From Chitinophagaceae bacterium PMP191F (GTDB taxonomy: Bacteria > Bacteroidota > Bacteroidia > Chitinophagales > Chitinophagaceae), in the NCBI GenBank assembly GCA_001302245.1, contig LGYU01000036.1, forward strand, positions 1-64,000: a stretch of DNA of 64,000 nt, read 5' to 3'. The notes under the pieces were generated by a model. The model was given only the letters and a program-made list of their open reading frames with translations. It searched no databases and was not told where the DNA came from. The first letter of the stretch is position 1. Every line of letters starts with the position of its first letter. The translations under genes and the position numbers were made by a program. Positions 43,473-52,150 of the stretch are shown here, piece by piece.

Positions 43473-44633
43473 TTATTTTACAGAGAATTTATACACTGTT
43501 ACGTGGTGATAGGTTTCACCGGGCTTCAAGATGGTGCTGGGAAATGTGGGCTGATTGGGTGAATCAGGAAAATGTTGCGTTTCGAGACACAACGCCGCAT
43601 GCTGTACATACTTTTTGCCGCCACGTGTATTTTGTAATGTACCATCCAGGAAATTACCTGAATAGAACTGGATACCGGGTTGCGTGGTGAATACTTCCAT
43701 ATAACGACCACTAGCCGCATGATACAAAGCGCCGATCAGTTCCAGACCACTATCGCTACGGGTCAGCACCCAATTGTGATCATAACCACCTTTCACTTTG
43801 GCAATGTCCTGCCCTATTTTTTTAGGTGCATTAAAATCCATCGGCGTGCCCTTTACATCGGGGTTCTGCCCGGTTGGGATCAGCTTTTCATTTACTGCTG
43901 TATATTTATCGGCTTTCAGCCACAGCTCATGATCCAGGATGGTGGAATCGCTACCGGCTGACAGGTTGAAATAAGCATGATTGGTCAGGTTTACCGGTGT
44001 AGGTTTATCTGTAGTGGCAGTATAATCAATTTTCAGACTGTTATCACTGGTTAGCGTATATACAACAGTTACCTGCAGATTGCCGGGGTAACCTTCTTCG
44101 CCATCTTTGCTCAGGTAGCTCAGTTGCAAACTGCTGTCGCCGGGTAGCGGTGTTGCAGTCCATACTACTTTATCATATCCTTTGTTGCCGCCATGCAATG
44201 AATTACCGTTGTCGTTGGCAGACAGTTTATATGTTTTACCATCCAGTTTGAACGCTGCGTTGGCAATACGATTGCCATAACGGCCTATAATACCACCAAA
44301 GAACGGGTTGCCTTTCTGACGAAAACCGCTTAACGAATCAAACCCCAGGATCACATTACCAGGGGTACCGCTTTTATCGGGCATTACCAGGTCGGTCAGC
44401 GTAGCTCCGTAGTTGATGATCTTCGCTACAGCGCCGTGCGCATTGGTCATTGTGTATTGAGTAATAGCCGCACTGTCTGCAGTACCATAAGGTTGTTGTG
44501 TGATGGTGCTATGTGCCACAGCATCTGTTTTAGCTGTTTCGGCAGGTTTGGGATTGTTATCATTACAGGAAGCCAGTAAAAAACCAGTTGCAATGATCAT
44601 TCCACCCATGAAATGGCAGCAATTTTTGTTCAT
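43473..44633 (-). CDS. Aldose 1-epimerase (galactose mutarotase), lipoprotein
   Basis: 386 residues from ATG 44633, chosen because a lipoprotein signal follows (MIIATGFLLASC). The mutarotase domain (about 50-386) shows GNRIANAAFKLDGKTYKLSANDNGNSLHGG (substrate Asn/Arg region), VNLTNHAYFNL (catalytic His) and CLETQHFPDSPNQPTFP (catalytic Glu). It interconverts alpha and beta anomers of aldoses; as a lipoprotein it acts outside the cytoplasm. It lies 492 bp after the dehydrogenase gene, with repeat DNA between, so co-transcription is doubtful. A strong terminator follows. Confidence 0.93.
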   Translation of the reverse strand: MNKNCCHFMGGMIIATGFLLASCNDNNPKPAETAKTDAVAHSTITQQPYGTADSAAITQYTMTNAHGAVAKIINYGATLTDLVMPDKSGTPGNVILGFDSLSGFRQKGNPFFGGIIGRYGNRIANAAFKLDGKTYKLSANDNGNSLHGGNKGYDKVVWTATPLPGDSSLQLSYLSKDGEEGYPGNLQVTVVYTLTSDNSLKIDYTATTDKPTPVNLTNHAYFNLSAGSDSTILDHELWLKADKYTAVNEKLIPTGQNPDVKGTPMDFNAPKKIGQDIAKVKGGYDHNWVLTRSDSGLELIGALYHAASGRYMEVFTTQPGIQFYSGNFLDGTLQNTRGGKKYVQHAALCLETQHFPDSPNQPTFPSTILKPGETYHHVTVYKFSVK

Positions 44634-44708
44634 TGTATTGTTCAGATTATGGTTAGAAAACAAGTTTGGGTTAGAAGAAAAGTGAATTGACAATCTTCAG
44701 TGGTGAAT

Positions 44709-44802
44709 GGTCAGTGAAAACAGTTTTGGGTTACGTGTTTCTGGTTCTGTAATTCCTGATTAAAACAAACTTCGTTCGCTGATTCCTGGTTAACCTGTCA
44801 AC
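44709..44802 (-). repeat. Dispersed intergenic repeat, copy 2 (reverse)
   Basis: The reverse complement matches 24605-24705 with four substitutions and one 7-bp deletion; conserved from GTTGACAGGTTAACC to the CACTGACC end. Confidence 0.85.
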
Positions 44803-44963
44803 CTTTCCGGCTTTAGTTTTGAACCACAAAGGCACCAAGCCATAAAGAACCACACAAAGAGAGATATTAGGAGTTAGATTTTAGGGAACCCTTATCAACT
44901 TTTCACATCTCAACCATTTACTCCTTGAACCTTACTCCTTATGTCTTTTCAGACTTCTTACCT

Positions 44964-44986
44964 CAGGTCTGCCATAACCATCAAAC
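44964..44986 (+). repeat. 23-bp dispersed repeat, forward copy
   Basis: Identical over 23 bp to the reverse complement of 32952-32974 and embedded in similar repeat phrases. Confidence 0.75.
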
Positions 44987-45125
44987 CATTCACCCATCAA
45001 CAATCAGACGACATTTCATTTTCACATTCCCTGATTGACAAATTCCCTCTGCTAATATAAACAGTTATATTTGTCAATTAGACACTTTTAATTTTTTTCT
45101 TTCGTTTTCTTTCCTGCTGATTTTA

Positions 45126-46613
45126 TTACAACACTGCTTCGCGGGTCAGTTCATTATTTACCGTACGCCAGATACCCAGCGGGTTATCATCCTGCAATTC
45201 AAGTGGCAGTAGGCCATTGGGCCAGTTTTGAAAAGCAATGGGCCGGGCAAAACGTTTAATACCATCGGCACCTACCGATGTAAAGCGGGCATCGGTGGTA
45301 GCAGGAAATGGTCCGCCATGCTGCATGCTTAAACATACTTCCACACCTGTAGGTACGCCGTTCATGATACAGCGGCCACAAATCTCCCTGATGGTATGAA
45401 CCAGTTCTGGGTTGATAGTAATATCTTTTTCCGTGGCCATGAGTGATGCTGTTAGTTGTCCTTCGAGGTTGCTGGCCACTTCCAGCATTTCGTTGATATC
45501 ATTACACCGGATCACCAGTGAATAAGGCCCGAATACTTCCTGGTGCAGTACAGGATTTTCCAGAAAGGTTTTGCCTGTGGCAGTTGCTATAGTGGGTTGT
45601 CCCTGGTTAATGCCTGGTTCAGTTGCTGAGACAGCTGCTGTAGCTACGCCGTTCTGTGATAAGGCAGCAGCTCTTTTTTCAGTAAACGCTTTTGCAATAC
45701 CGGGATGCAACATGGTACCGGGCAATACTTGTTTGATTTCACTGGCCAGTTCGTCAAGGAACTCTTCCAGTTCCGGGCCTTCTATACCAATGATCAAACC
45801 GGGATTGGTACAGAATTGGCCAACACCTAAAGTGATAGAACCTGCATACAGTTTGGCGATAGCTGCAGCATCCTGTTTCAGTTTATCGGGAAACAGGAAT
45901 ACAGGGTTGATGCTGCCCATTTCAGCAAATACGGGAATTGGTTCTTTACGCTGGTTGGCCCAGTCGAACAAGGCTTTACCGCCCGCAAATGAGCCTGTAA
46001 ATCCTACAGCTTTGGTATAAGTATGTGTTACCAGTGCTTTACCGGTTTCAAAAGAAGCGCCGTGTACATGTGCAAAAATGCCCGGCGGCATATTACATTT
46101 GTCCACTGCACGCAAAATGGCCTGCGCCACAATTTCTGATGTTTGTGCATGTGCAGGATGTGCTTTTACAATCACCGGGCAACCGGCCGCCAGCGCACAG
46201 GCAGTATCACCACCGGCAGTGGAATAGGCAAAAGGGAAATTACTGGCTCCAAACACTACCACAGGTCCAAGCGGTACCAGCATTTTACGCATATCAGGTT
46301 TGGCAGGTGTTCTGGAATTATCTGCAGTATCAATTCTTGCTTCCAGCCAGTCGCCTCTTTCGCAGGCCTCAGCATAGCTGGTAAGCTGAAAAATAGTACG
46401 TGCCCTCTCACTGCGCAATCTTGCTTCGGGTAAATTGGTTTCTTCCATAGCTACCTGCAGCAAATGATCACCACAGGCTTCCAGTTCCACTGCAATCGCT
46501 TTCATAAAAGTTGCACGTTGCTGCAGTGAATACTCTTTATACAACCGGAAAGCTTTCCACGATTGCTGCAAAATCTCATCTATCTGGGCAAGCGTTGTAT
46601 CGGCGTATTTCAT
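45126..46613 (-). CDS. Aldehyde dehydrogenase, ketoglutarate-semialdehyde type
   Basis: 495 residues. ALDH superfamily with VVVFGASNFPFAYSTAGGD (NAD(P)-binding start), AEMGSINPVFLFP (catalytic Glu) and GVGQFCTNPG (catalytic Cys). The E-x-G-S-x-N-P form and the N-terminal pattern fit the NADP-type 2,5-dioxopentanoate (alpha-ketoglutarate semialdehyde) dehydrogenases used in oxidative pentose, glucarate or hydroxyproline breakdown. No dehydratase or aldolase genes are adjacent, so the pathway is open. It is divergent from the AraC-type regulator at 47425, across an 811-bp gap, and may be its target. Confidence 0.88.
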   Translation of the reverse strand: MKYADTTLAQIDEILQQSWKAFRLYKEYSLQQRATFMKAIAVELEACGDHLLQVAMEETNLPEARLRSERARTIFQLTSYAEACERGDWLEARIDTADNSRTPAKPDMRKMLVPLGPVVVFGASNFPFAYSTAGGDTACALAAGCPVIVKAHPAHAQTSEIVAQAILRAVDKCNMPPGIFAHVHGASFETGKALVTHTYTKAVGFTGSFAGGKALFDWANQRKEPIPVFAEMGSINPVFLFPDKLKQDAAAIAKLYAGSITLGVGQFCTNPGLIIGIEGPELEEFLDELASEIKQVLPGTMLHPGIAKAFTEKRAAALSQNGVATAAVSATEPGINQGQPTIATATGKTFLENPVLHQEVFGPYSLVIRCNDINEMLEVASNLEGQLTASLMATEKDITINPELVHTIREICGRCIMNGVPTGVEVCLSMQHGGPFPATTDARFTSVGADGIKRFARPIAFQNWPNGLLPLELQDDNPLGIWRTVNNELTREAVL

Positions 46614-47424
46614 ACCTGTTGTTTTTTAACGTAAAAATAAATGGTAGTAAACCCGGCAGCTACAGCAACAATCCGGCTGTAATATAGTTCAGCGGCTATG
46701 CTCATAAAAAAACCGGCTACAGACATTGGATATACCAATGCTGTGCCGGTAAAATAAGTAGCGTGTATTACCCGGAAATAAAGAAGCCGGGTCGCAGTAA
46801 AACGACCCGGGAGAGTTGCTATCAAGTCGTAATATTCAATGCTACTTATACTCCGTTACCCGTGTTGTCCGGTATTAACAGGGAAGAAAGAACGTGAAAA
46901 AGATTTTACAGGTCAGTTTTTAGTTATCTACCAATATGAACACAAACTGGCTGTGCATCAAAAACCCTTTTCTGATCCCATTTGGTTGCCTGCTCTTTCT
47001 TCACCTGTTAATGGTAACGGAGTTACGGACAAATTCAGAACCTAAACCAATTCCGGCATGTGGCCGGGGTGCTATCTAATCAGGAAACAAAAACGAAAAC
47101 TTATCTTGGATACTTTTTTCTTTTACGCCTGCCATATAATCATTATTTACTATACAAGCCTGCCGTCTGTGCATGCATCACAGTTTATTCAGAAGCACAA
47201 CTTTTATTACAGGATAACGTTTAAACCGGCTCCGGACTTTCTCTTCATGGTGTGAACTTGAGACTTTTCTGTCTTCCTTAAACATTGAGCCGGCACCAAC
47301 CAATATTGGTACAACAGGTCAAAACTACATCTGTAACGACGCATTTCTTTTGCCATATTTGGTAACTTCTGATACTATTTTGTCTTTAATTATTTGACTA
47401 TATTTACCCGTTCCAACGGATTCT
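46614..47424. promoter_or_regulatory. Long divergent region between dehydrogenase and AraC genes
   Basis: 811 bp without a credible gene. It contains a hairpin 46787-46810 (CCGGGTCG and CGACCCGG) that on the minus strand is followed by a T-rich stretch, so it could attenuate a long dehydrogenase leader. Near the AraC end are a 12-bp palindrome ACCAATATTGGT (47299-47310) and the operator-like core TACATCTGTA (47326-47335). Confidence 0.4.
47326..47335. promoter_or_regulatory. TACATCTGTA operator-like core
   Basis: Same ten bases as the core of the perfect palindrome at 1483-1496; here flanked by C on the left and AC on the right, so the outer arms are not symmetric. It lies 90 bp before the AraC ATG. 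Confidence 0.35.
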
Positions 47425-48297
47425 ATGCGCATCATACCATTCAAAATACCCAAGTCGCCCGATGAAGCATTCAAGGTACAGGTAGATGATATGCCTCATC
47501 TGTACAATCACCTGCATCATCACCCGGAGATACAGGTTACGCTGATCCAGAAAAGCGAAGGCACCTTAATTGCCGGTGATTATATAGGTCGTTTTGTTCC
47601 CGGCGATGTGTTTGTGCTCGGCTCTCACCAGCCACATGTTTTCCGTAACGATGAAAAATACCTGACCCGTAAATACAGGGCGCTGACCATCTCTGTTTTC
47701 TTTGATGAGTATACGCTGGGAAAAGAATTCTGGCAGTTGCCTGAAATGAAAACGCTGCGTTTTTTCACTCGTAACAGCAGCGGTGGGTTTAAAGTTACCG
47801 GTACCAAGCAGGAGATCATTACTGCACTGCTGCGACAGTTATTACAATGTGAGGGACTTTCCAGGATCATCTGTTTTATGCAACTGCTGCAGTGTTTTGC
47901 CAACCGCAAAGAACTGATGCCACTGGCACGCCAGGCCCGGCATACACTTTCCGGAGGTATTAAAAACTATGATAGTCACCGCATGAACAAAGTGCTGGAA
48001 TTTACCTTTCGTGAAAGTCATCGTTCTATCCGTATTTCAGAAGTGGCGCAACTGGCCAATCTCAGTACAGAAGCATTCTGCAAATACTTTAAAACACGTA
48101 CCATGATGACGTATATCGCATTCCTGAACGAGATACGCATCAATAATGCCTGTAAAATGCTGATGGAGCGCGATAGCTCGGTGGAAGAAATTGCCTACGA
48201 GGCGGGATTCAGCAACCTGTCCAACTTTAACCGTCAGTTCAGAAAGATCACCGGTACATCACCGCTACAATTCAGGAAGAAAGTACTGGCGGAGTAG
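47425..48297 (+). CDS. AraC family transcriptional regulator
   Basis: 290 residues. N-terminal cupin-like sensor (about 25-140; HLYNHLHHHPEIQVTLI and GDYIGRFVPGDVFVLGSHQPHVF) and C-terminal double helix-turn-helix (about 190-290; ISEVAQLANLSTEAFCKYFKTR, then SVEEIAYEAGFSNLSNFNRQFRKITGTSPLQFR). The His-rich cupin suggests binding of a sugar or acid. As a divergent neighbour it probably controls the ketoglutarate-semialdehyde dehydrogenase and perhaps the epimerase. The start agrees with cupin family alignments. Confidence 0.93.
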   Translation: MRIIPFKIPKSPDEAFKVQVDDMPHLYNHLHHHPEIQVTLIQKSEGTLIAGDYIGRFVPGDVFVLGSHQPHVFRNDEKYLTRKYRALTISVFFDEYTLGKEFWQLPEMKTLRFFTRNSSGGFKVTGTKQEIITALLRQLLQCEGLSRIICFMQLLQCFANRKELMPLARQARHTLSGGIKNYDSHRMNKVLEFTFRESHRSIRISEVAQLANLSTEAFCKYFKTRTMMTYIAFLNEIRINNACKMLMERDSSVEEIAYEAGFSNLSNFNRQFRKITGTSPLQFRKKVLAE

Positions 48298-48307
48298 CGA
48301 ATACAGG

Positions 48308-48372
48308 GTTATAAGTTTTAAGTAATAGGTTGTAAGTTGTTCATGTATTCAGCAAAGTGCCCGACTTATAAC
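48308..48372. repeat. Inverted repeat GTTATAAGT / ACTTATAAC
   Basis: GTTATAAGT (48308-48316) and ACTTATAAC (48364-48372) flank related words (TTAAGTAATAGGTTGTAAGTTG) between the convergent AraC and rimO genes. Same family as the repeats at 14.6, 16.3, 34.4 and 59.6 kb. Confidence 0.55.
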
Positions 48373-48378
48373 ATTATT

Positions 48379-49689
48379 CTATTCAACAACCTCCCCTTCC
48401 AAATCATAATCATATGCTTTGGTGATCTTTACATTTACAAAATCACCGGCCTGTAATTTGCGTTTGCTGTTAATGATCACTTCGTTGTCTACTTCCACAC
48501 TGTCAAACTCTGTACGGCCCAGGTAACGCCCGGCTTCTTTTTTATCTACCAGTGTTTTGAAAACCTGTCCTACTTTCTCCTGGTTTTTTTCCAGGCTGAT
48601 CTCCTGCTGCACTTCCATTACTTCCTGCGCCCGACGCTCTTTTTCTTCCTGGGGAATATTGTCTTCCAACGCATGTGCGCTGGTACCTTCTTCGTGTGAA
48701 TATGAGAAAATACCCACCCTGTCGAAACGATGACGTTTCAAAAATCCTTTCAGATCATCCACATCATCCTGTGTTTCTCCGGGAAAACCGGCAATAAGTG
48801 TAGTACGTAAACAAATGCCCGGTACAGTTTCGCGGATAGCAGCGATCAGGTCATTCATTTCAGCCTGTGTGATCTGTCTGCGCATCGCTTTCAACATATT
48901 GTCGCTGGCATGTTGCAGCGGCATATCCAGGTAGTTGCAGATATTATCACGCTGACGCATTACATCCAGTATTTCCATCGGGAACTTTGACGGATATGCG
49001 TAATGCAAACGGATCCATTCCAATCCTTGAACATCTGCCAGGCGGTTCAGCAGATCAGGCAGCATACGTTTTTTGTAAATATCAAGGCCGTAGTAGGTCA
49101 ATTCCTGTGCAATCAGCATCACTTCTTTCACACCTCTTTTCACCAATCCTTCTGCTTCTTTCACCAATGCATCAATAGACTTGCTTACGTGCTGACCCCG
49201 CATTAACGGAATGGCGCAGAATGAGCAGGTACGGTTACAACCTTCAGAAATTTTAAGATATGCGTAGTGCGAAGGAGTAGCCAGTAAACGCTCGCCCAAT
49301 AATTCAGCTTTATAATCAGCTTCAAGCTGTTTTAAGATCAGCGGCAATTCCATAGTACCGAAATAGGCATCCACTTCGGGAATCTCCTGTTCCAGGTTGT
49401 TTTTATAACGTTCACTCAAACATCCGGTCACATATACTTTGTCCAGTTTACCGCGACGTTTCAGGTCAACCTGGTCCAAAATAGTATTGATAGATTCCTC
49501 TTTTGCCTTGTCAATAAAGCCACAGGTGTTTACGATCACAATATTGTGATCGAGTTTCCTGTTCTCATGCACCACATCAATATCATTGGCCTGCAACTGG
49601 CCGCTCAGCACTTCACTATCCACCATATTCTTGCTGCAACCGAGCGTAATGATATTAACCTTATCCTTCCGGAGTGTTTTTGTTTTCAT
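48379..49689 (-). CDS. rimO: Ribosomal protein S12 methylthiotransferase
   Basis: 436 residues from ATG 49689 (MKTKTLRKDKVNIITLGCSKN); an earlier in-frame start would add 24 non-homologous residues. The MTTase domain has Cys18, Cys56 and Cys90 for one 4Fe-4S cluster (LGCSKN, NTCGFI, VTGCL); the radical SAM domain has CNRTCSFC with Cys151, 155 and 158; a TRAM domain ends the protein. It methylthiolates an Asp of S12. Its place after ftsY fits a common Bacteroidota order, here with one small plus-strand gene between. A TACCTTTG element (49710-49703, minus) precedes it. Confidence 0.96.
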   Translation of the reverse strand: MKTKTLRKDKVNIITLGCSKNMVDSEVLSGQLQANDIDVVHENRKLDHNIVIVNTCGFIDKAKEESINTILDQVDLKRRGKLDKVYVTGCLSERYKNNLEQEIPEVDAYFGTMELPLILKQLEADYKAELLGERLLATPSHYAYLKISEGCNRTCSFCAIPLMRGQHVSKSIDALVKEAEGLVKRGVKEVMLIAQELTYYGLDIYKKRMLPDLLNRLADVQGLEWIRLHYAYPSKFPMEILDVMRQRDNICNYLDMPLQHASDNMLKAMRRQITQAEMNDLIAAIRETVPGICLRTTLIAGFPGETQDDVDDLKGFLKRHRFDRVGIFSYSHEEGTSAHALEDNIPQEEKERRAQEVMEVQQEISLEKNQEKVGQVFKTLVDKKEAGRYLGRTEFDSVEVDNEVIINSKRKLQAGDFVNVKITKAYDYDLEGEVVE

Positions 49690-49702
49690 AATAAAAAGTG
49701 TG

Positions 49703-49710
49703 CAAAGGTA
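49703..49710 (-). promoter_or_regulatory. TAnnTTTG-type element before rimO
   Basis: TACCTTTG on the minus strand, 13 bp before the rimO ATG; exact -7 consensus. It supports the downstream start at 49689. Confidence 0.45.
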
Positions 49711-49870
49711 ACACAATTGTTCGGGAGCGCAGCTATGCCTGTAAAATATCCCCGCACGCAATCTTCATCTACAGAATAAATAACAAAATAATTATCAACC
49801 GGTTACAAATACCAAAATACTTTCTGGCATAGTTTTTTATAACTAGCAAGCAGGAACAAAATTATCAAAC

Positions 49871-50365
49871 ATGAAAAAATCTTTGTTTACTACAGGGCTT
49901 GCATTGATGTTGTGCACCTCTGTTACATTCGGACAAGCGATGGGCAGCAACTACCGTGCTGCATTTGGTTTTAAATTTTATCCGGCAGCAGTAACAGCTA
50001 AATTTTTTGTGAAACATAACCAGGCAATTGAGGCATTGGGTTATATATGGGATCATGGATTTCGTGGCACCGTGTTGTACGAATTCCACGGAGATATAAC
50101 CGGCGCTCCCGGGTTAAAATGGTACGCTGGTCCTGGTGCACACCTGGGTGCATACAATGAGAACTGGCGTCGCCATAGAGGAGGTAATTACTATTACTAC
50201 AATGATGGAGATATATCAGCGGGTTTTGATGGCATTATAGGTATGGAGTATAAATTCAAAGGCGCTCCTATCTGCTTAAGTGCCGATCTGCAGCCGTTTG
50301 TAGAGTTGGCCGATCATGCGTATGCGGGTCTGTGGGGCGGAATAGGACTTCGGTTTGCGTTCTAG
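49871..50365 (+). CDS. Small exported outer-membrane beta-barrel-like protein
   Basis: 164 residues; signal peptide ends VTFGQ at about 22. The mature part alternates short aromatic strands (YRAAFGFKFYPAAVTAKFFV, GTVLYEFHG, LKWYAGPGAHLGAY, GFDGIIGMEYKFKG, AGLWGGIGLRFAF) and ends in Phe, as expected for an outer-membrane barrel recognised by BAM. It resembles small porin-type proteins common in Bacteroidota. Function unknown. It is a single gene with a terminator-like hairpin downstream. Confidence 0.75.
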   Translation: MKKSLFTTGLALMLCTSVTFGQAMGSNYRAAFGFKFYPAAVTAKFFVKHNQAIEALGYIWDHGFRGTVLYEFHGDITGAPGLKWYAGPGAHLGAYNENWRRHRGGNYYYYNDGDISAGFDGIIGMEYKFKGAPICLSADLQPFVELADHAYAGLWGGIGLRFAF

Positions 50366-50413
50366 AAATTTTATCAAACGTGAAAAGTGAAATGTCAAAC
50401 GTGAATTAAAAAC

Positions 50414-50474
50414 AAAATGGCTTGATAGGTATCGTTCGTAACCATCGAATAATATAGCTATCAAGCCATTTTTT
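50414..50474. terminator. Bidirectional terminator between barrel protein gene and ftsY
   Basis: A 15-bp stem AAAATGGCTTGATAG (50414-50428) with CTATCAAGCCATTTT (50458-50472), T run on one side and A run on the other. The loop is large (29 nt), unusual for an intrinsic terminator. Confidence 0.65.
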
Positions 50475-50493
50475 ATATTATCAGATCAGCACA

Positions 50494-51456
50494 TCAGGAT
50501 TTCAAACTAAATAGACTATCAACAAATTCATGTTTATCAAATACCAGCAGATCTTCCATTTTCTCACCTACTCCTATAAATTTCACCGGTATTTTAAATT
50601 GATTGGCAATTGCCAGCACCACGCCGCCTTTGGCAGTTCCGTCCAGTTTGGTAATAGCTAGTGCCGATACATCGGTAGTGGCTGTAAAATGTTTTGCCTG
50701 CTCTAGCGCATTCTGGCCGGTAGAGCCATCCAGTACCAGCAATACTTCATGCGGCGCAGCAGGTATGTGTTTCTGAATAACTCTTTTTATTTTTCCCAGC
50801 TCATCCATCAGGTGTGCTTTGTTATGCAAACGACCTGCGGTATCTATGATCACCACATCTGCATTTTTAGCTACACCACTCTGCACGGTATCAAAAGCAA
50901 CAGAAGCTGGATCTGCTCCCATACCTTGTTTTACAATAGGAACGCCTACGCGTTCGCTCCAGATAGTCAGTTGATCAACGGCAGCGGCACGGAAAGTATC
51001 TGCAGCGCCCAGTAATACAGATTTACCGGCTTTTTTGAAATTGTAGGCCAGTTTACCGATGGTAGTTGTTTTACCAACACCATTTACCCCTACTACCAGT
51101 ATTACGTATGGTTTGGCCGGCAGGTCTGATGTAAATGTGTAAGAATTAGATTCCGGTGCGTCTACCAGTATGCCTTCAATTTCTTCCTGCAGCAACGTAT
51201 TGAGCTGATCGGTGCCTAGGTATTTGTCTTTGGAAACACGTTTTTCAATACGGTTAATGATCTGTACAGTGGTTTCGATACCTACATCTGCCCCTACCAG
51301 CGCTTCTTCCAGGTTATCCAGCACTTCCTCATCCACCGTGCTTTTGCCTGCAATAGCCTTGGTAAGCTTCGATAAAAAGCCTTCCTTGGTTTTCTGTAAC
51401 CCCTGGTCGAGCGACTCCTTTTCTTTTTTGCCGAATAATTTTCCGAAGAACCCCAT
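50494..51456 (-). CDS. ftsY: Signal recognition particle receptor FtsY
   Basis: 320 residues, NG domains only with a short charged N-terminus (FGKLFGKKEKESLDQGLQ) rather than the long acidic A domain of E. coli. GVNGVGKTTTIGKLA (P-loop), DTFRAAAVDQL, DTAGRLHNKAHL and TKLDGTAKGG are the SRP GTPase motifs. It docks SRP-bound ribosomes at the membrane for co-translational insertion. It follows rpmB, rpmG and DUF4295, a known Bacteroidota order, though a terminator separates it from them. Confidence 0.97.
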   Translation of the reverse strand: MGFFGKLFGKKEKESLDQGLQKTKEGFLSKLTKAIAGKSTVDEEVLDNLEEALVGADVGIETTVQIINRIEKRVSKDKYLGTDQLNTLLQEEIEGILVDAPESNSYTFTSDLPAKPYVILVVGVNGVGKTTTIGKLAYNFKKAGKSVLLGAADTFRAAAVDQLTIWSERVGVPIVKQGMGADPASVAFDTVQSGVAKNADVVIIDTAGRLHNKAHLMDELGKIKRVIQKHIPAAPHEVLLVLDGSTGQNALEQAKHFTATTDVSALAITKLDGTAKGGVVLAIANQFKIPVKFIGVGEKMEDLLVFDKHEFVDSLFSLKS

Positions 51457-51604
51457 AGTGACAGTTTAATGATGCGAAGTTAACTCCAGATATCTGAAGT
51501 AGAAAGAGAATACGGATGTACGGATACGGGTACAGATTACCGGGCTTTACCTGGATGCGGTTGGGCATGACCGCCTGCTTTCTGGCTCATACATAGCTAA
51601 ATAC

Positions 51605-51636
51605 AAAAAGCTGTTTCTTCCCGGAAACAGCTTTTT
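51605..51636. terminator. Terminator after DUF4295 gene
   Basis: AAAAAGCTGTTTC (51605-51617) and GAAACAGCTTTTT (51624-51636) form a perfect 13-bp stem with a 6-nt loop. It ends the rpmB-rpmG-DUF4295 transcript before ftsY. Confidence 0.9.
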
Positions 51637-51659
51637 ACAATGGTGTACTAACTACCCAA

Positions 51660-51833
51660 TTATTTTTGAGCTAAAAATTCTTTCAGCTTGTCCTTATGAA
51701 CAATAGCTTCTTTGAAAGTGTAAGCGCCTGATTTAGGACTGCGAACCGCACGGATCACTTTAGTCCAGTTTTTAGCTTCTGCTGAAGCTTTGGCGTCTTT
51801 AATTTTAGCGTTTTTTGAAGCTGCTTTTGCCAT
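51660..51833 (-). CDS. DUF4295 family small basic protein
   Basis: 57 residues: MAKAASKNAKIKDAK at the start, KNWTKVIRAVRSPKSGAYTF in the middle and ending KDKLKEFLAQK. Very basic, with the length and sequence of DUF4295, a Bacteroidota-specific family always found after rpmG and before ftsY. Its place in a ribosomal protein operon suggests a ribosome-associated role, which is not established as far as I know. It follows rpmG by about 110 bp; the gap is filled by AATTTGAAAAT repeats. Confidence 0.9.
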   Translation of the reverse strand: MAKAASKNAKIKDAKASAEAKNWTKVIRAVRSPKSGAYTFKEAIVHKDKLKEFLAQK

Positions 51834-51864
51834 ATACCAATAATTTGAAAATTTGAAAATTGTA

Positions 51865-51918
51865 TAATTTGAAAATGGGCCCTCGCCACGGTTGCACTAA
51901 TTTTCGATTTTCAAATTA
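51865..51918. repeat. Inverted repeat TAATTTGAAAAT / ATTTTCAAATTA
   Basis: A perfect 12-bp inverted repeat (51865-51876, 51907-51918) inside the ribosomal protein operon, between rpmG and the DUF4295 gene, with extra AATTTGAAAA copies at 51842-51861. It would form a hairpin in the operon mRNA. Confidence 0.65.
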
Positions 51919-51942
51919 GCACATTTCCAAATTACTGAATTA

Positions 51943-52125
51943 TTACTTGATTTCTTTGTGAACAGTCACCTTTTTCAGAATGGGGTTGTATTTTTTCAAC
52001 TCCAGACGCTCAGGGTTGTTCTTTTTGTTTTTGGTACTGATGTAACGGCTGGTGCCAGGCTGACCACTTGTTTTGTGCTCAGTGCATTCCAGGATTACCT
52101 GTACTCTGTTACCTTTCTTTGCCAT
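51943..52125 (-). CDS. rpmG: 50S ribosomal protein L33
   Basis: 60 residues. [18 protein letters not shown] at the start, then [25 protein letters not shown], the bL33 signature. The usual zinc Cys pairs are absent (one Cys only), so this is the zinc-free (C-minus) type. It sits 25 bp after rpmB and is co-transcribed with it. Confidence 0.97.
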   Translation of the reverse strand: MAKKGNRVQVILECTEHKTSGQPGTSRYISTKNKKNNPERLELKKYNPILKKVTVHKEIK

Positions 52126-52150
52126 TTTTTATAATCTTTTGAAATGAACG

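Larger units (their letters stand above)
44634..45125. repeat. Gap filled by intergenic repeat modules
   Basis: No gene. It holds a reverse copy of the 24605-24705 block (44709-44802), CCACAAAGGCACCAAG (also at 28977), a 23-bp unit (44964-44986) found reversed at 32952-32974, and CAATCAGACGAC-type words similar to 29139-29160. Nothing suggests a transposase or an ORF. Confidence 0.65.

Noticed and set aside
24568-44802. Insertion sequence or CRISPR explanation for the dispersed repeats
   Set aside because: No transposase, no terminal inverted repeats, no regular spacing and no cas genes were seen.
45066-45073. TATATTTG element on the plus strand
   Set aside because: It points into the 3' end of an opposite-strand gene and has no gene downstream; probably a chance match in AT-rich DNA.
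46839-47255. Plus-strand small open frames in the dehydrogenase-AraC gap
   Set aside because: Low-complexity residues, no domain and no promoter; AT-rich spacer DNA gives such frames by chance.
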